Assembly (NCBI RefSeq): GCF_005863245.1
Contig: NZ_VBUT01000002.1
Span: 558,001-622,000 of the forward strand
Source of the DNA: Nocardia cyriacigeorgica
GTDB taxonomy: Bacteria; Actinomycetota; Actinomycetes; Mycobacteriales; Mycobacteriaceae
Length of the DNA: 64,000 bases
Direction: 5' to 3'
The position numbers and the translations under genes were made by a program. Below are positions 60,759 through 64,000 of the stretch, piece by piece (position 1 is the first letter of the stretch; each line of letters opens with the position of its first letter). The notes below the pieces were generated by a model. It saw only the letters and a list, made by a program, of their open reading frames with translations, was not told the origin of the DNA and made no database searches.

Positions 60759-61666
60759 ATGAGCGAATCACAGACCGAGCCGGAGCCGATCAAGGCCGTC
60801 CCGCTGCGCAGACCGGGGCGTTGGCTCGCCGCGACCGCCATCCTGGTGCTGGTCGGGCTGTTCATCTACGGGGCTGCGACCAACCCGGCCTACCGGTGGG
60901 ACGTCTACTGGCGGTATCTGCGCGACAGCCGCATCGCCGAGGGCGCGGTCGTCACCCTCGAGCTGACGGTGCTGTCCATGGCGATCGCGGTGGTGCTCGG
61001 CGCACTGCTCGCGGTGATGCGGCTGTCACCGAATCCGGTGCTGCGCTCGACCGCGTGGGTGTATCTGTGGATTTTCCGCGGCACCCCGGTGTTCGTGCAG
61101 TTGGTGTTCTGGGGACTGGTGCCCTCGCTGTACAAGCAGATCAGCCTCGGTGTGCCGTTCGGGCCGCAGCTGGTGGAACTGGATGTGCAGGGCTTGCAGG
61201 CGGCGTTCACCTTCGCGGTGATCGGTCTCGGTCTCAACGAGGCCGCCTATATGGCCGAAATCGTGCGGGCGGGCATCAATTCGGTCGGCGAGGGCCAGCG
61301 CGAGGCCTCGGTCGCGCTCGGCATGACCTGGTCGCAGACCATGCGCCGCACGGTGCTGCCGCAGGCGATGCGGGTGATCATCCCGCCCACCGGCAACGAG
61401 CTGATCGGCATGCTCAAGACCACGTCGCTGGTGACCGCGATCCCGCTCAGCACCGACCTGTTCGGCCGTGCCCGCGATATCTACGGCGTCAACTTCCTGC
61501 CGATCCCGCTGCTGCTGGTCATCGCGACCTGGTACCTGGCCATCACCAGCGTGCTGATGGTCGGCCAGTACTACCTGGAGCGCTACTTCTCGCGCGGGGT
61601 GTCGCGGCAGCTGACCGCCAAACAGTTGCAGGAACTGGCCGACGCGCAGAATGTGGTGAAGGCGAA

Positions 61667-61670
<4 letters not shown>
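60759..61670 (+). CDS. Polar amino-acid ABC transporter permease (HisM/GlnP family)
   Basis: 303 aa with about five or six helices; a cytoplasmic N-terminus, then [35 protein letters not shown] and the EAA-type loop [20 protein letters not shown]. It overlaps the ATPase gene by 4 bp. The C-terminus has a short charged tail ([19 protein letters not shown]). Confidence 0.92.
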
Positions 61671-62464
<794 letters not shown>

Positions 62465-62484
62465 CCGAACGGCGCTGGTGCTGC

Positions 62485-63387
62485 TCAGCCCGTCGGCCGC
62501 CCCAGCGCGATGCGCAGCTGGCCGAGCAGGACCTTCGCGGCCGGTGCGGCGGGCCGATCGGTACGCCAGGCGATGGCCAGTTGTCCGCGCAGTTCCGGCT
62601 CCACGATCGGCAGGGTCCGCACGCCGAACGCCGCTGCCTCCGCGTCGGTGAGTTCCGGGACCACGGCCACGCCGAGCCCGTGCGCGGCCAGGCGCAGCAG
62701 CAGCGGTGGCGCGGCGGCCTCGAAGGCAATGTCCGGGGTGAAACCCGCTGCGGCGCAGGCCCGCTGGAGCACACCGTGCAGACCCGTGCCCGGCGGCAGG
62801 CAGATCAGCGGCCGCTCGCGCAGGTCGCGCAGCGGCATGACCGCGCCGGAGACATCGTCGTCGCCCGCCACCGCGGCGACCACTCCGGTATCGAGGATGA
62901 CGTCGATGGCGATTCCGGGATCCAGCTCCGCGCCGGTCAATCCGATCAGCGCGATATCGAGCTCGCCCCGCCCCACCGCGGCCAGCATGTTCTCCGAGGT
63001 GTCCTCGGTGAGGACGATGCCGACCTGCGGGTGGTCGTCGTGGAATGCGGCGAGCGCGGCGGGCACGTCGAATTCCTCGGTCGCGGCGCCGGAGATGAGC
63101 CCGACGCGCACCTGGCCGCGCAGTAGTCCGGTGAACTCGTCGACGGTGTGCGCGATGCGTTCGGCGGCGGCCAGCGCGGCGCGGGCATCGGCGAGCACCG
63201 CGGCACCCACCTCCGTCGGTGTGACCTTACGGACGCCTCGTTCGAGCAGCGGCTGTCCGAGCTCACGTTCCAGCTGACGGATCTGTGCGCTGAGTCCCGG
63301 CTGGGTCAGATGCAGCCGTTGCGCGGCGCGGGTGAAGCCACCTTCGTCGACCACGGTGACGAAGTAGCGCAGCTGCCGCAGTTCCAT
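62485..63387 (-). CDS. LysR-family regulator
   Basis: 300 aa. N-terminal winged helix MELRQLRYFVTVVDEGGFTR and AAQRLHLTQPGLSAQIRQLE, then a periplasmic-binding-protein-like effector domain. It is divergent from the FAD-linked oxidase at 63459 and likely controls it; the 71-bp gap contains the palindrome AACTAGTT (63413-63420) and AT-rich T-N11-A-type sequence. The effector is unknown. Confidence 0.92.
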   Translation of the reverse strand: MELRQLRYFVTVVDEGGFTRAAQRLHLTQPGLSAQIRQLERELGQPLLERGVRKVTPTEVGAAVLADARAALAAAERIAHTVDEFTGLLRGQVRVGLISGAATEEFDVPAALAAFHDDHPQVGIVLTEDTSENMLAAVGRGELDIALIGLTGAELDPGIAIDVILDTGVVAAVAGDDDVSGAVMPLRDLRERPLICLPPGTGLHGVLQRACAAAGFTPDIAFEAAAPPLLLRLAAHGLGVAVVPELTDAEAAAFGVRTLPIVEPELRGQLAIAWRTDRPAAPAAKVLLGQLRIALGRPTG

Positions 63388-63458
63388 AACTGTTGATTAT
63401 GTCAGTAAGACAAACTAGTTGTTTCACTTATCGGACGCCGCGCGGCATCGTCGAAGGC

Positions 63459-64000
63459 ATGGGAAACATCGCAGCCGAATACACCGCTCTCACGCCGGCC
63501 GCCGAGGCGGAATTGGCGTCGTTCTCCGCGCCGGTGCTCCGTCCCGCAGACCCGGATTACGTCACCGAAGTCTCCGGATTCCAGACCGCCTACCAGCACC
63601 GTCCCGCCGTGGTCGTCGCCGCCCGGCACACCGAAGACGTGCGCGCCGCCGTCGAATTCGCCGCCAGGCACGAACTGCCGGTGGCGGTGCAGGCCACCGG
63701 GCACGGCCTGTCGGTCGCCGCCGACGGCGGTGTGCTCATCAGCACCCGCCGCATGACCGGCATCGACATCGATGCCGGCGCGGCGACCGCGCGCATCGGC
63801 GCGGGCGTGCAGGCCGGCGCGTTGATCGGGGCGGCGGCACGGCACGGTCTGGCACCACTCAACGGGTCGTCGCCGTCGGTCGGCGTGATCGGCTATGTCC
63901 TCGGCGGCGGGCTCGGGCTGCTCGGCCGCACCTACGGATACGCCGCCGACCACGTCCGCGCCATCGAACTGGTCACCGCCGACGGCCGCGTGCGCACACT
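63459..64000 (+). CDS. FAD-linked oxidase (PCMH/BBE-type), N-terminal part, cut by window end
   Basis: The ATG at 63459 opens a frame that runs to the window edge, about 180 residues. It reads PAVVVAARHTEDVRAAVEFA, then VQATGHGLSVAADGGVLIST and VGVIGYVLGGGLGLLGRTYG, the FAD-binding domain of berberine-bridge/6-hydroxynicotine oxidase-type proteins, including the GH motif that often carries covalent FAD. It would oxidise alcohols, sugars or amines. The substrate domain lies outside the window. Confidence 0.9.
   Translation, partial: MGNIAAEYTALTPAAEAELASFSAPVLRPADPDYVTEVSGFQTAYQHRPAVVVAARHTEDVRAAVEFAARHELPVAVQATGHGLSVAADGGVLISTRRMTGIDIDAGAATARIGAGVQAGALIGAAARHGLAPLNGSSPSVGVIGYVLGGGLGLLGRTYGYAADHVRAIELVTADGRVRT

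Overview
The window is high-GC actinobacterial DNA, most likely from Nocardia or a close relative in the Mycobacteriales. The backbone order (acidic tail like that of Lgt, small membrane protein, pyk, tesB ... tRNA-Leu(CAA), pdtaR ... polA) matches, from memory, lgt-pykA-tesB1 ... leuV-Rv1626 ... polA of Mycobacterium tuberculosis. No rRNA genes, CRISPR arrays or complete insertion sequences were seen. All family names come from reading motifs by eye; no database search was run.

Layout. 1-3.7 kb: backbone (Lgt tail, pyk, tesB). 3.7-7.7 kb: small genes (LMW phosphatase, DUF4188, patatin-SDR pair). 7.7-16.3 kb: an IclR regulator divergent from a tight eight-gene organosulfur operon: a lipoprotein-permease-ATPase importer, a protein keeping the DszB desulfinase residues, two SsuD-like flavin monooxygenases, a class II aldolase-like protein and a second binding-protein-like protein without signal peptide. 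16.4-20.1 kb: SNase-like nuclease, DUF1707 protein, TetR/VOC pair. 20.2-32.8 kb: lipid/ketone-type catabolic genes resembling the mymA locus (TetR, SDR, acyl-CoA ligase, Baeyer-Villiger-type monooxygenase, secreted lipase), then a DUF885-like metallopeptidase, an NDMA-type alcohol dehydrogenase, an epimerase-like SDR and a SnoaL-like protein. Four TetR regulators lie in 18.9-30.9 kb, each next to a clear palindrome.

33.5-46.4 kb is a genomic island at tRNA-Leu(CAA). A 226/227-bp direct repeat that includes the 3' half of the tRNA flanks it, and an excisionase-like gene plus a decayed tyrosine integrase sit at its right end. It carries two ECF41/SigJ-type sigma factors, a DoxX-like protein, an NDH-2-like flavoprotein, an orphan cytochrome b (QcrB) without QcrA or QcrC, and an SDR. 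Five upstream regions carry full or partial matches to the ECF41 promoter (TGTCACA-N16-CGTC), all with the same 16-nt spacer. This suggests one sigma-controlled respiratory/redox regulon and is the best candidate here for an undescribed system.

46.6-64 kb returns to backbone: pdtaR, a complete livJHMGF operon, polA, a secreted protein, a stand-alone LeuA-type regulatory domain, thioredoxin, a 2H phosphoesterase, a dehydrogenase gene broken by a stop codon, a polar amino-acid ABC transporter, and a LysR regulator divergent from a truncated FAD-linked oxidase. Several genes are broken: integrase, PucR fragment, methyltransferase, island membrane protein, NhaA/sigma chimera and the decarboxylating dehydrogenase.
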